Virus record (IMG/VR): IMGVR_UViG_3300001827_000079
Span: 1 to 30,000 of that record
From: a virus
Length of the DNA stretch: 30,000 nucleotides
Strand: one strand, 5' to 3'
The notes below the pieces were generated by a model. That model did not search any database, was not told the DNA's origin, and saw only the letters and a list, made by a program, of their open reading frames with translations. The position numbers were made by a program, and so were the translations under genes. Positions within the stretch are counted from its first letter, which is position 1. Each line of letters begins with the position of its first letter. Shown here one piece after another: positions 9,001 through 17,139 of this stretch.

Positions 9001-12000
9001 AACGCACTTCAGGCTTCTGACCCAAGAAAAGTTGAGAAGCTGGGGCAGGCTGTAAATATTGAAAACGGCACACGAGTTAAATTAAGATTAGATATTCCAG
9101 CATACACCCGGCAGGGCGTTTGGATTCCAACTATTCACGGTCAAGACAACCGCACAATAGCTCATGAAAGCACTGCGATAGTTACAAACGCTGGGTTCTC
9201 TGCCAACCAAAGAATAGCCGAAAGAATAGCAGTTGGCGGTGCAAAGGGGCCATTTGCAACAATAGATGGTAGCTTTGTGCAAGCCTCACCCGAACAGGCA
9301 TTTGCCATAGCTCAACAAATGATGAACGACCCTGACGTTGTTCAGGTTGGGTTTGACCCAGAAAGACACTCGTACTTCTATGACCGTATGACAACACAGC
9401 CAGTTATTGGTGCTGAACAAGTTGTTCAAATCGGCCCGCTTGTGCTTGCTAAAAATCCTGTTTTTGGGAATAAATCAGAATTTAAATACTCAGTACGCAG
9501 ACTGCCAAACACACCAGAAAACCTTCTTGGCCCAATACCTGTAGTACATAATGTAAAGACTCGCTACTTACAGTCTGTAGGAATGCCCAATCGCAGACAG
9601 GCTGAGTATGTAAAGGTTAATGAGGGGCTTGCAAGACGAATAGCTTTGGCGTTTGAAGAGGCAGAAGATAGCCCGAACAACCCGGATGTGCGCGAAGCAT
9701 ATCAAGCCATGGCAGACGAGACTATGGCGCAGTGGCAGTTTATTAAAGACACTGGCATAAAAATTGAATTTATCAAGCCTGACATGGACAACCCATATCC
9801 AAATGGCTCTAGGGATGTTTTGATTGATATTCGTGACAACAATCATATGTGGGTGTTCCCAACAGACAGTGGCTTTGGAGAAGCTGAGTTTACAGCAGAA
9901 GAAGAGGCCGCCAATCCTTTGCTGTCAAAGGTTGGGGAATTTGTTGACGGCATAGATATGCGTGTTAATGATGTGTTCCGAATTGTGCATGATTACTTCG
10001 GTCATGGCCTAGAAGGAGCTACATTTACCGCTCGCGGTGAAGAAAATGCTTGGCAAGCTCACGTTAGAATGTATAGTGGGTTAGCGGCTAAGGCTATGAC
10101 CACAGAAACAAGAGGGCAAAACTCTTGGGTTAACTTTGGTCCATTTGGGGAGCAAAACAGGGCAAACCCAGCAGATACCACTTATGCAGACCAGAAGATG
10201 ACACTTCTTCCTGACTTTGTGGTTGAGGAAGGTGTTGCCGCAGACTTGGAGTCAGTTAATGAAAAAGACAGAATTGCTAAAGAAAGCAGACGAGCTATTG
10301 GCGCAGGAGCTACAGGGCCAGACAGCAGAAGAAGCTCAAGAGTTGGAACAGGACAAACTGATGTCGGAGGCGAGGTTCAAGAGGGCGAAAGATTTGACCC
10401 AGAAGCGCCTAAACCAGCAGTTGACGAAAACGGCCTAACAAAACTAACTCACTACTCTAAGATAGCTGGACTAGAAGAGATAGACCCAGAGAAGCAGGGA
10501 ACCAATTATCAGGTTCGTGGCAAAGAGTACGAGCGTAAAGTAGGCTACCCAGATATATATGTGCCTAGAAGCTACTTCGGGCTGAACGTAGGCAAAGATG
10601 GCGGCTACGATAAAGAGTGGTCTGTAGGCACAAATGCGTATGAAGTAGATGTCCCAATTGATGGAATATACGACTTAGAGAACGACCCCAAAGGTTACAA
10701 ATCAAAAGCCGCTGACATGGTTACTCCAAAGATAATGGAGTACGAACAGGGTGACCCAGAGCGGTTTGTTGTAACGCAAGCCGAAAAAATGATAAAGGAA
10801 GACGGTTACACTGGCTACTGGGGCAACTCCAGAATGGGGCTTGTCGCGGTTATGTTTAACCCTCTAAAAGTTCGCTCTTATAACAAGGCAGACTCTGAAG
10901 TAAAACAATCAAGACGCGCATTACCAGCAGGATACGCTGACATCAAGCCGCTTCTTATTGAGGACGAGCTTGAGCTTTCAGAATCTGGTATGCGCCATCA
11001 TGTTGAACAGCGCACAAGAAAGCTGGTTGATATATTTAACAGCCTGCCAAGCTCAGAAGAAATGGGCGCGGTTGCAGTTGCTGGTAAGGCAAAGCGCGGA
11101 TGGTACAAGAACTCCGCACAAACAATCCTTGATATATTCGGTTTGTTCGATGCTCGCAGATTTACAGCATTACTCGCCGCGACATCTCCTCAAACTTCAG
11201 TTGAGTCAAACGCTATCAACACCCTAAATATATGGGCAAACTGGAACAAGGCTGGCAGACCCAAAGATAGAGAGTCAATCTTAACAATTATGGGTGAGTC
11301 TGTTCAGGGTGATAAGGGAAGAGAGTCAATACTCCCTGCGTGGCTAAACAATTCCCTGAGAGCGCTAACGGCACCAGAGGGTTCTGAGATGGAACTCGTT
11401 TTGTCTGGGCCAAAAGTTAATTCGTTTATGTTAAATTTGGTTGGCGCTGTTGACGAGGTGACAAACGATACATGGATGGCTAACTATGCCCTTATAGACC
11501 AAGGCACTTTCAAAGGCGCCAAATCCAAAAGGTTTGCCGACCAGTTTGGGGAAGTTGGCATAAAGGGTCCGGGTTATATAGCTTTTTCTGCGAAGGTTAG
11601 AAGTGCGGCAAATGCGGCATCTGAACTTACTGGTGACAAATGGACGCCATCTGAGGTGCAGGAAACAGTATGGTCGCTTGCCAAAGCCCTCCTAGAAAAA
11701 AGAAAGTCTGCTGGCATGGATATGTCAGCACCTGAAATGCTACGCGCTGGACTCATCACAGACGTTGATGTGGCAGATGTACCAGACTTTGAAACACTGT
11801 TTTCAAATGGTCTTTACTCAAAAATATTAAAGGATGCAGGTTATGAAGGAGAACTTGAAGCTATCAGAAGCCGCCAAAGAGGCGGTGCAAGAGCAATTGA
11901 AAAGAGGCCAGTCTATGGCACTGAAGACATCTCGGTTAATACGGAGTCTTTCCAAGCGGAACTCGACCAGTTCGCAGAAAGACTAGAAACCCTTGCCCGC

Positions 12001-14895
12001 AAAAAATTAGACGATAGTACAAAACGCAGTAAAAGAGCTGTGGGCGCTGTTCCAATTAACTTTGGTCGTCCGAACCAGCCAACAATAAACGAGGCCGTGG
12101 AAGACGTAGAAAGAGCTTACGACAGAATTACCTACAATAACGTAGGCCGTGTTCTTGGTAATATTTTTGGCAATATACCTTTTATTTCAGACGAGACAGC
12201 CAACAGGTACACACAATACTCTGAAAGATTTCTTACAAAGTTCCAAGACTCTATGTTGCCAGTCGGTAAGCTGATGGATGAACTCCGTGCAGACGGCTAC
12301 AGCGTAGCTGACGCTATGGACGTTTACATGCGAGAAGAGCTTGCCCAAGGTTATATGGGTGCAAAGCTAGAAGCCAACCAGCAAAACCTGTACGAACCTC
12401 TTACAGAAAACATCCGTGACTTAGATATCTCTGATGCAGATATAGCGAGACTAGAGGCTTTGTCCGAGTTCTTTAGAGATGCTTCCGGAGCATACGACAA
12501 GAAGCTGGCAATCGCAGATGCGTATGTGTACGCCTTACACGCGGCAGAGCGTAACGCTTACGTTCTTAGAAAGTTTCAGCGTGGCATGGGTTCCGGCATG
12601 TCAAACGAAGAAGCCCAAGCAATTATCAATTGGGTCAATTCGCTAGATGTAAATTCTCGCGCCGGGCTACAGTCAATAAATCAGCTTGTTAAACAAATCA
12701 TCGAAAGCACTAACAACGAAAGAAGAGAAGGCGGTTTGATGGCTGATGAATATCAGTTTGATAATTACGTTCCTCTTCGCGGTCTTTTGGACCCGGACAG
12801 CGAATTTGCAGAAGAGAGCAATAATTTACCTCTTCCGGGCCGCAGAAGAAGAGCAAATTTGTATGGCGGCAGAGTTAGACAAGACCCACAAATACGTCAG
12901 GGCAGGGGCGAGCAGTACGCAACAGACATTATTGCCAATGTTATGACGCAAAACCAGCGCACAATTGTAGATGCCGAAAGAAACAAGGTTGGCAAATCTT
13001 TCTTAGACCTAATTGAGAGTCAAGAAGTAGACATGACTGGGATAGCTTCTGTTGTTGAGTCCATCACCCCAGAAAACGAAAACAACATACTAAAAGTTAA
13101 AATTAATGGCAGGGCAGAGCCAGTAAAAATATTTATAAACGATGACAGAATAGCCAGAGCAATGAAAGGCGCATATGGTGACGGCACTACCAGAAGCGCA
13201 AACTACGTTAAGTATCTGCGTCAGTTTAATAGGTTCTTATCTAACCTTAACACCACTTGGAACCCAGAATTTGTTATCACAAACTTTGCCCGTGACTTGG
13301 GTACTGTTGGCGTGAATGTCAATCAATACGAAGAATCAAAGATTGTTAGAGAGGTTGTGGCTAACGCTCTTCCAGCAATCAAAGGAATTGCATCTCGCAT
13401 AAACGCCCCACTTGCTGGCGATAGTACAGAATGGTCACAAATATTTGATGATTTTGTTAAGGCTGGAGGGAAGAACTCCACTAACCAAATCGACACTGTA
13501 AAAGACCAGATGGAGAACATCCAAAGAATATTGAAAACAGTGGGTGAAAGCGGGAGCAATGTTGCAAAAGCTAGGGCTGGGTTTAGAGAACTTGGCAGAT
13601 GGCTGGACACATGGAATACAGCAGTTGAAAATGGCGTCCGTGTTTCGACATACAAAGCATTGCTTGATAGAGGGTATTCAAAAGACAGAGCCGCTCAAGC
13701 CGCAAGAAACGTGACTGTTAACTTCGCCAAAGGTGGTGAAGAGAAGATGCTGATGAACTCTCTGTACCTGTTCTATAACGCATCTATACAAGGCTCATTC
13801 GCTTTGATGAATGCCGCAATCAAGTCCAGTAAGGTTCGTAAGATTTGGGCTGGCATGTTGCTTTACAGCATATTAGCAGACCAGATAAATGCCCTTCTGT
13901 CAGAGGATGAAGACGAAGATGGAAGAAAAGATTATGACGAGCTTACAGATTACACTCTGGAACACAATCTTATATTCCCGACACTTGGCCTGACAAAAGA
14001 AGGCTTTGTAAAAATACCTCTTGGATACGGCATCAACATGGCGTTCAACTCTGGTAGAGTAATGAGCAGATTCATGAGAGGTGAGTATTCCATTGGTGAT
14101 GCGTCCAACTCTTTCTTTGGAACAATCTTCGAGTCTATGAGTCCAATTGGCTCCATCAACGACTTCGGTGAGCTAGGTGATTACGGAAACCTTGCCGCTC
14201 CGACAGTCGTTGACCCGTTTGTCAGCTTGCTTGCAAACAGAGATTATGACGGCACACCAATTTACAAGCCGGGTTCACCATACGGCCTTCAAAAGCCAGA
14301 CAACCAAATGTACTGGGCAAATGTGGGCGCTACACCAAAGGCAATATCAAACATTCTTTCTATTTATGGAACTGAGGTTACTCCGGGCTTCATAGATATT
14401 TCCCCGAATGTGGTTGATTTTTGGATTAACTACCTAACTGGGGGCGCTGGCTCTTTTGTTGTTAATGTCCTAGACCTTCCAAATGATATAGTTAATAAGA
14501 TGAGGGGCGATTTTGAAGGCAACATAACAAGAGAAATACCTTTTGTTAAAAAGGTTTTTGCATCACCCTCCGTGCAAGCGGAAACTGGCGATTTCATGGA
14601 ATACAGAGACGATGTGCTGAGAGCGGTGCAAGAGTTGAAGTACGCTAGAATGGCTGGGGACATGCAAAGAATTGAAAGCGTAAAGGCTAAGTACGCCAAA
14701 GAACTCTCTATAGCCGGAAGAATTAAAGCCTTAAACAACTACAGAAACAAACTGGTACGGCAGAAAAACAAAATAAGACAATCGCCAAGAATACCAGAAG
14801 AACAAAAAAGGGCGCTGATAAGAAAAATCAACGAGCGTATAACAGAGGTTGTACGCAATGCGTCAGTTGTTATGAGAGATGCTGGGGTTATGTAG
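6079..14895 (+). CDS. Giant polyvalent ejection protein (T7 gp16 position), 2938 aa
   Basis: By far the largest gene, placed last in the virion operon like T7 gp16 (1318 aa), and probably injected with the DNA. Seen from the N-terminus: amphipathic Ala/Gly helices (about 55-250). A gluzincin-type metallopeptidase site, H757-E-x-x-H761, followed by E820-A-V-A-E824. A conserved block around H1304-D-Y-F-G-H1309, then E-E-N-A-W and T-T-E-T-R-G-Q-N-S-W, known from large phage polyvalent proteins. An ADP-ribosyltransferase-like region (about 1453-1610) opening with L-T-H-Y-S. A domain with S-P-Q-T-S (about 1704) and a helix-hairpin-helix-like segment (about 1776-1802). A C-terminal part (about 2050-2900) resembling the LPD38-type region, with N2395-P-E-F-x-x-T-N-F-A-R-D and hydrophobic helices near 2590. 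Domain names are pattern matches; activities are inferred. The 3' end overlaps the convergent gene by 8 bases. Confidence 0.8.
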   Translation: MPIVNTISPLTGRNYTVEIAGNEPTQEERLEIANWLLQTEGYSQPQQELIEPEEGGLGDVGDLFQGAASGFAKGFAQIPGGLASLYAAGMSYIPGDQGEEEVEQFGQSVTQAAESGIDYVLGTPADTIAGKSGQAIGSLASFFVPYLGAAKAASLAGAGVKATRLAGGIASGTMGVALGAQEQASRIQRQLEQGKEVDSKDFAILTGGAIGATEALPLGKVFGAVGNLLKKVPKEAKDEAIRTIRGRLKSAGKAALAEGAQEVTAAILQDLTEKNLYNPDLNIAASAYTDDAIYGGGAGGVFNFVLESVAGRRINKFIKGQAQLVADQQEEGAEARDMANRGKASLGGTRFDADGNEIPEGQPQIAGPRLMLTGPDQEVEEDKQIVPEDKKRASENLKKLALDPAQERQIQIESARELQTGLNEIDLKDLPLAEAQIIRQTRQRRGSQDVDAPITLDELREVVGLDAYNREGVKQKPNTFEKGKTAEEAAERSEALNAKGVVLENYDAAVLAAESGEVTNKDGTVSRAKLQRKLKVNARTSQAIIDEMRKRGVITPISPTKDRVVNPKEEPTPPSEEEIRIREYESAINALKVKHLETQSILERMKQNVQTPEDQIQVERVQAELDTTTAQIQSQENRLAEFKGLTKPEVSAVQVSANEARKAQDEASDSTPTEDYRRKLNRIANALRKNLFKMGLSDVDLVTTNVIEPESIDTNVTEGLFENNADGRRIITLAMELYDPNMTDAELEQRLAGVMNHEVIHALKSLGLFSEAEWQTLVKAAQNRKFTKRSGGRNIEREYTFLDRAEYMYPDLDPEGQQEEAVAEMFRAYADGRIKVGGKPKGLFKRIIGFIKAIFNAHSEAGFRNAAEIFDGIKSGKVGRRERNLDKARQAPAESRYSTAGVRAGFLIPERGNVERIQQSFKDVTKRIPQLTEAAQKLSDGTILYDEYDRLVNEFKPIIPYETVPAPETNEDMLNALQASDPRKVEKLGQAVNIENGTRVKLRLDIPAYTRQGVWIPTIHGQDNRTIAHESTAIVTNAGFSANQRIAERIAVGGAKGPFATIDGSFVQASPEQAFAIAQQMMNDPDVVQVGFDPERHSYFYDRMTTQPVIGAEQVVQIGPLVLAKNPVFGNKSEFKYSVRRLPNTPENLLGPIPVVHNVKTRYLQSVGMPNRRQAEYVKVNEGLARRIALAFEEAEDSPNNPDVREAYQAMADETMAQWQFIKDTGIKIEFIKPDMDNPYPNGSRDVLIDIRDNNHMWVFPTDSGFGEAEFTAEEEAANPLLSKVGEFVDGIDMRVNDVFRIVHDYFGHGLEGATFTARGEENAWQAHVRMYSGLAAKAMTTETRGQNSWVNFGPFGEQNRANPADTTYADQKMTLLPDFVVEEGVAADLESVNEKDRIAKESRRAIGAGATGPDSRRSSRVGTGQTDVGGEVQEGERFDPEAPKPAVDENGLTKLTHYSKIAGLEEIDPEKQGTNYQVRGKEYERKVGYPDIYVPRSYFGLNVGKDGGYDKEWSVGTNAYEVDVPIDGIYDLENDPKGYKSKAADMVTPKIMEYEQGDPERFVVTQAEKMIKEDGYTGYWGNSRMGLVAVMFNPLKVRSYNKADSEVKQSRRALPAGYADIKPLLIEDELELSESGMRHHVEQRTRKLVDIFNSLPSSEEMGAVAVAGKAKRGWYKNSAQTILDIFGLFDARRFTALLAATSPQTSVESNAINTLNIWANWNKAGRPKDRESILTIMGESVQGDKGRESILPAWLNNSLRALTAPEGSEMELVLSGPKVNSFMLNLVGAVDEVTNDTWMANYALIDQGTFKGAKSKRFADQFGEVGIKGPGYIAFSAKVRSAANAASELTGDKWTPSEVQETVWSLAKALLEKRKSAGMDMSAPEMLRAGLITDVDVADVPDFETLFSNGLYSKILKDAGYEGELEAIRSRQRGGARAIEKRPVYGTEDISVNTESFQAELDQFAERLETLARKKLDDSTKRSKRAVGAVPINFGRPNQPTINEAVEDVERAYDRITYNNVGRVLGNIFGNIPFISDETANRYTQYSERFLTKFQDSMLPVGKLMDELRADGYSVADAMDVYMREELAQGYMGAKLEANQQNLYEPLTENIRDLDISDADIARLEALSEFFRDASGAYDKKLAIADAYVYALHAAERNAYVLRKFQRGMGSGMSNEEAQAIINWVNSLDVNSRAGLQSINQLVKQIIESTNNERREGGLMADEYQFDNYVPLRGLLDPDSEFAEESNNLPLPGRRRRANLYGGRVRQDPQIRQGRGEQYATDIIANVMTQNQRTIVDAERNKVGKSFLDLIESQEVDMTGIASVVESITPENENNILKVKINGRAEPVKIFINDDRIARAMKGAYGDGTTRSANYVKYLRQFNRFLSNLNTTWNPEFVITNFARDLGTVGVNVNQYEESKIVREVVANALPAIKGIASRINAPLAGDSTEWSQIFDDFVKAGGKNSTNQIDTVKDQMENIQRILKTVGESGSNVAKARAGFRELGRWLDTWNTAVENGVRVSTYKALLDRGYSKDRAAQAARNVTVNFAKGGEEKMLMNSLYLFYNASIQGSFALMNAAIKSSKVRKIWAGMLLYSILADQINALLSEDEDEDGRKDYDELTDYTLEHNLIFPTLGLTKEGFVKIPLGYGINMAFNSGRVMSRFMRGEYSIGDASNSFFGTIFESMSPIGSINDFGELGDYGNLAAPTVVDPFVSLLANRDYDGTPIYKPGSPYGLQKPDNQMYWANVGATPKAISNILSIYGTEVTPGFIDISPNVVDFWINYLTGGAGSFVVNVLDLPNDIVNKMRGDFEGNITREIPFVKKVFASPSVQAETGDFMEYRDDVLRAVQELKYARMAGDMQRIESVKAKYAKELSIAGRIKALNNYRNKLVRQKNKIRQSPRIPEEQKRALIRKINERITEVVRNASVVMRDAGVM

Positions 14896-15238
14896 ACAAA
14901 TAAGACACTGGCAGAAGAACGCCTTTGCTAGTGTCACTGTCACCGCCAGAAGCTATTCGACCAGACTGGAACTCCGCACGACATTTATCTTTTAGCCTGT
15001 CCGTTCTTATTATCACGACAGTTTCGTTTTCAAGAATGAAGGCCCAGTGCTTGGCTTGCGTTGTGGCTATACCGGATGGCTTACCCCTGCTTTCATACTC
15101 AACAAAAACATTGCCAGTGCGGTGAGCCAAGAAATCCCTTTTTACCTCTATGGTCGAGCCAGATAGAATTTGGGCAAGCATTTTTTCCTCTACTTGCCCA
15201 ACTTCTAAGTCATATTTGAAGTCACTATTGAATTTCAT
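14888..15238 (-). CDS. PD-(D/E)XK-nuclease-fold-like small phage protein
   Basis: A 116-aa protein, last gene of the minus-strand recombination operon. The block E31-V-K-R-D35 followed by T-G-N-V-F-V-E47-Y-E49 and G-K-P-S-G-I is typical of a small phage family that I read as a PD-(D/E)XK-type nuclease fold. The usual Lys of E-x-K is replaced by Glu49, so catalysis may use another Lys or be absent. Residues 62-95 form the expected strands. No Shine-Dalgarno sequence precedes the ATG. Instead a TTTGTAC-N4-GTACAAT palindrome abuts the start codon, 17 bases after the previous stop. It may be expressed by reinitiation or from a leaderless transcript. Its stop overlaps that of the giant virion gene on the other strand. 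Confidence 0.5.
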   Translation of the reverse strand: MKFNSDFKYDLEVGQVEEKMLAQILSGSTIEVKRDFLAHRTGNVFVEYESRGKPSGIATTQAKHWAFILENETVVIIRTDRLKDKCRAEFQSGRIASGGDSDTSKGVLLPVSYLST

Positions 15239-15255
15239 TTGTACTACAGTACAAT
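15238..15255. promoter_or_regulatory. Palindromic operator candidate 1 (TTTGTAC-N4-GTACAAA family)
   Basis: Reads TTTGTAC TACA GTACAAT. Arms are perfect complements over six bases of seven. It lies directly against the start codon of the 14888-15238 gene (minus strand), where a ribosome binding site would normally be. One of eight related sites in the window. Confidence 0.6.
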
Positions 15256-15437
15256 TATTTTTCTAGTTTAGAATCAATCCAAGCCACAACCTCCGCCTTT
15301 TTCCACCTTTTTATTCTTGGCGAAAGAACAAGGGGTTTTGGAAATGTGTTGTCGCTCTCCATTATGTAATAGATTGATTTTGGTTTAATAGACAGCATAT
15401 CAGCTATTGTCTTTTGGTCGATAAAGTCATTTGACAT
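15255..15437 (-). CDS. AlpA/excisionase-type DNA-binding regulator
   Basis: A 60-aa winged-helix/MerR-like protein: Q-K-T-I-A-D-M-L-S-I-K-P-K-S-I-Y-Y forms the helix-turn-helix, followed by a short wing with F-P-K-P and I-K-R-W-K-K-A-E-V-V-A-W. This matches the AlpA family of prophage regulators and excisionases. I place the start at 15437 (MSNDF) because GGGAG lies 6 bases upstream and the ATG shares its A with the preceding stop (TAATG). An upstream ATG would lack a good SD. It is a candidate for the protein that binds the palindromes found in this genome, though these proteins also act as excisionases. No integrase gene is visible in the window. Confidence 0.75.
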   Translation of the reverse strand: MSNDFIDQKTIADMLSIKPKSIYYIMESDNTFPKPLVLSPRIKRWKKAEVVAWIDSKLEK

Positions 15438-15907
15438 TACGCTCTCCCTTGCTTCCATCTTGTAAACTCCTCAGATAAAGATTTGAATTTCTCCCTTGCT
15501 TGGGAGTTTGTTTTCATGTCAGCCCTGCTAGAGATTTCAAGATATTTGCGTAAGCAGTTTGCTACTTGCTTTTCACGAACATCGTCATCCATAGATGGGT
15601 AATTAGCTACATAGTGATGCTCATACATAAAGTGAGCAAAGTCTAAATTTCTGCAAAGCATCCCAGCACTGGCTACAAGACGCTCAGTTTCGCGTTGCTC
15701 TAAAGAAATCTCAGGCTGGTCATTGTCGTCTAACTTAACCATAGCCACCATGTAGCGCGAACCAACCCAGTCGGTGTGAAGACTGGGTGGAACTTCGTTA
15801 GGGTGTAGTGCCAAGCGTAATATTGTACCCTGCTTGCTCTGAGACATTGATGTCTTCACCGCCTCAAAATGAAAGGCGGCTTCTTTTGGGTCCACCTCAT
15901 CAAACAT
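15437..15907 (-). CDS. Conserved phage protein of unknown function
   Basis: A 156-aa soluble protein. The N-terminal half is strand-rich, with a stretch reading L-R-L-A-L-H-P-N-E-V-P and then V-G-S-R-Y-M-V-A-M-V, a pattern I associate with uncharacterised proteins in replication or recombination clusters of many phages. The C-terminal half is helical and charged (from E-R-L-V-A-S-A-G-M-L onward). No catalytic motif stands out. It begins with SD AAGGGA about 9 bases upstream and overlaps both neighbours (8 bases upstream, 1 base downstream). A recombination or replication accessory role is inferred from its operon only. Confidence 0.6.
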   Translation of the reverse strand: MFDEVDPKEAAFHFEAVKTSMSQSKQGTILRLALHPNEVPPSLHTDWVGSRYMVAMVKLDDNDQPEISLEQRETERLVASAGMLCRNLDFAHFMYEHHYVANYPSMDDDVREKQVANCLRKYLEISSRADMKTNSQAREKFKSLSEEFTRWKQGRA

Positions 15908-16148
15908 TTTTGTAATCCCTTCCTAAAAATTCAGACACTCTAGCATCGTAATGTGTGACACCAGAAAAATTACGAGTGTGTGTAGTTCTCTTTACGCCAT
16001 GAACCGTCATTTCATATGTTATAAGTTCTTGACGAAATATGTTTGGCTGGTTTTGGGGGAAATAACTATCATCCAACTTTCCCTTCAACGAACACAAACC
16101 GTTTGTCGGAAAGTAACATAGGTCTTCCCTTTCTTTTTCACTTATCAT
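15900..16148 (-). CDS. Small hypothetical protein
   Basis: An 82-aa protein with start ATG at 16148 (MISEKERED), chosen because AAGGAG is about 10 bases upstream. The ATG twelve bases further up lies only one base from that SD. No domain is recognised. It has a Cys-containing N-terminal region (L-C-Y-F-P-T-N-G-L-C) and a strand-rich middle (Q-E-L-I-T-Y-E-M-T-V-H-G-V-K-R-T). It overlaps the genes on both sides by 8-11 bases, which supports it as a real, translationally coupled member of the operon. Confidence 0.6.
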   Translation of the reverse strand: MISEKEREDLCYFPTNGLCSLKGKLDDSYFPQNQPNIFRQELITYEMTVHGVKRTTHTRNFSGVTHYDARVSEFLGRDYKNV

Positions 16149-16362
16149 TACGAACATTCTCCTTAACTGCAATAACGTGAAAGTCTCCAAGAAACATTCC
16201 TTTGTTTTGCATTGAATTTTGCTTATTTCTAAACATTTCTTCGCAACGCAAAGCCGCTTCTTCTTTTGAGTTTGCCCTTATTGTTTTAAACTCCTTGCTA
16301 TACTCAACAACAACAAAAACATTAAAAGAGGCGTTAAACTTCTTCTGTTTCTTCTTCTGCAA
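16138..16362 (-). CDS. Small hypothetical protein with TTG start
   Basis: A 74-aa basic protein with a lysine-rich N-terminus (K-K-K-Q-K-K-F), then a strand V-F-V-V-V-E-Y, then the helical element N-S-K-E-E-A-A-L-R-C-E-E. This resembles the small beta-alpha proteins of phages that add residues to unstable chains, but no family is assigned. No ATG is available early. TTG at 16362 has AGGGAG 8 bases upstream; TTG at 16368 is the alternative but lies too close. It overlaps the upstream gene by 29 bases in another frame. Confidence 0.5.
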   Translation of the reverse strand: MQKKKQKKFNASFNVFVVVEYSKEFKTIRANSKEEAALRCEEMFRNKQNSMQNKGMFLGDFHVIAVKENVRNDK

Positions 16363-16585
16363 GTTCAATTCTCCCTAAAGCAACATCCATCATAGCGCAC
16401 CACATATCCAACCTGTTATGCTGTTGTGGAAGTTCACCGACAACCTCCAACATATCATCAGTGGGATTTCTAAGCGCAAGCATTGCCTCTGCGGCAAGAA
16501 TTTCATATTCGACTGGCATACCAAGTTTTTCCATCTTTTGATGGGCGCTCTCTATAGCCAAAGAAACCTTATATATTGCTTTCAT
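16334..16585 (-). CDS. Small acidic hypothetical protein
   Basis: An 83-aa, mostly helical protein ending in a run of acidic residues (E-E-E-T-E-E-V). The pattern K-M-E-K-L-G-M-P-V-E-Y and M-W-C-A-M-M-D-V-A-L suggests a compact helical bundle. No family is recognised. The start is supported by GGGAG 8 bases upstream and lies within the end of the HNH gene (17-base overlap). Its place between nuclease and recombination genes suggests an accessory role, but nothing in the sequence shows one. Confidence 0.6.
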   Translation of the reverse strand: MKAIYKVSLAIESAHQKMEKLGMPVEYEILAAEAMLALRNPTDDMLEVVGELPQQHNRLDMWCAMMDVALGRIELAEEETEEV

Positions 16586-16859
16586 TAAATTTCTCCCAAT
16601 TTAACCTAGCCCATTTCACAGGGTCTATTCCCTGCAAATCCCACCATGTCCGTTCATCACCAAAATGGTGTAACTTCATATGGCAAGAGTGGCACAGAGG
16701 AACACACCAATTGTCTCCCACCTTCATTCCCATAGCATTAGGCTCTGCGAACATGATGTGGTGTGCCTCTGCGCCATACCCACAGACTAAGCACGGGCTA
16801 CCGCGCAAAGTCTTTAGGTATTTCTGAGAGCGAACTCTCTTAGAACGGTACTTCGTCAT
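16569..16859 (-). CDS. HNH endonuclease-like protein (DUF968-type)
   Basis: A 96-aa protein with the zinc and active-site layout of small phage HNH nucleases: C23-x-x-C26, A-H33-H34-I, then W-C-V-P-L-C56-x-x-C59-H60-x-x-x-H64 and a G-D-E-x-x-W-W tail. The paired Cys bind structural zinc; H33/H34 and H60/H64 form the beta-beta-alpha metal finger. Related proteins in lambdoid phages (DUF968 and relatives) sit in recombination or ninR-like regions. Here it follows the annealing protein and the SSB-tailed protein, so it probably nicks or trims DNA intermediates. The start overlaps the previous gene by 20 bases and its SD is weak. Confidence 0.8.
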   Translation of the reverse strand: MTKYRSKRVRSQKYLKTLRGSPCLVCGYGAEAHHIMFAEPNAMGMKVGDNWCVPLCHSCHMKLHHFGDERTWWDLQGIDPVKWARLNWEKFNESNI

Positions 16860-17139
16860 TTAAGGCAGTAGATACTGGCTGTGACGGCTGGGCATTAGAC
16901 TGAGGGCGTTCCTCAAACTTGTTCCCACGCAAAGATAAGTATGTCGCGCCATTTTTCTGGGATACCTTTTTCCAGCCAGCCAAACTAAGTTTAGGCTTTG
17001 TAATGCCGCGAGATATTTGGTCAACCAAGTCATTAACAACCTCATCAGATAATTCGAGGCTACCTGTATAGTCAGGCTGTGTTTCCTTAGACTTGCGATT
17101 ATTGGTGAACAGAACACCAGATGGTGGATAATCATTCAT
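16840..17139 (-). CDS. Probable ssDNA-binding-like accessory protein with SSB-type tail
   Basis: A 99-aa protein. The N-terminal part has the pattern S-G-V-L-F-T-N-N-R-K-S-K-E-T-Q-P-D-Y-T-G-S-L, seen in phage proteins beside annealing proteins. The middle has K-L-S-L-A-G-W-K-K-V and a final strand T-Y-L-S-L-R. A disordered Q/P/S linker leads to the C-terminal tip N-D-E-V-P-F, very like the acidic D-D-I-P-F tip by which SSB recruits partners. It is encoded directly after the SSAP gene (ATGA overlap). An OB-type ssDNA-binding role is inferred from tail and context; the fold itself is not proven by the residues I can see. Confidence 0.5.
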   Translation of the reverse strand: MNDYPPSGVLFTNNRKSKETQPDYTGSLELSDEVVNDLVDQISRGITKPKLSLAGWKKVSQKNGATYLSLRGNKFEERPQSNAQPSQPVSTALNDEVPF

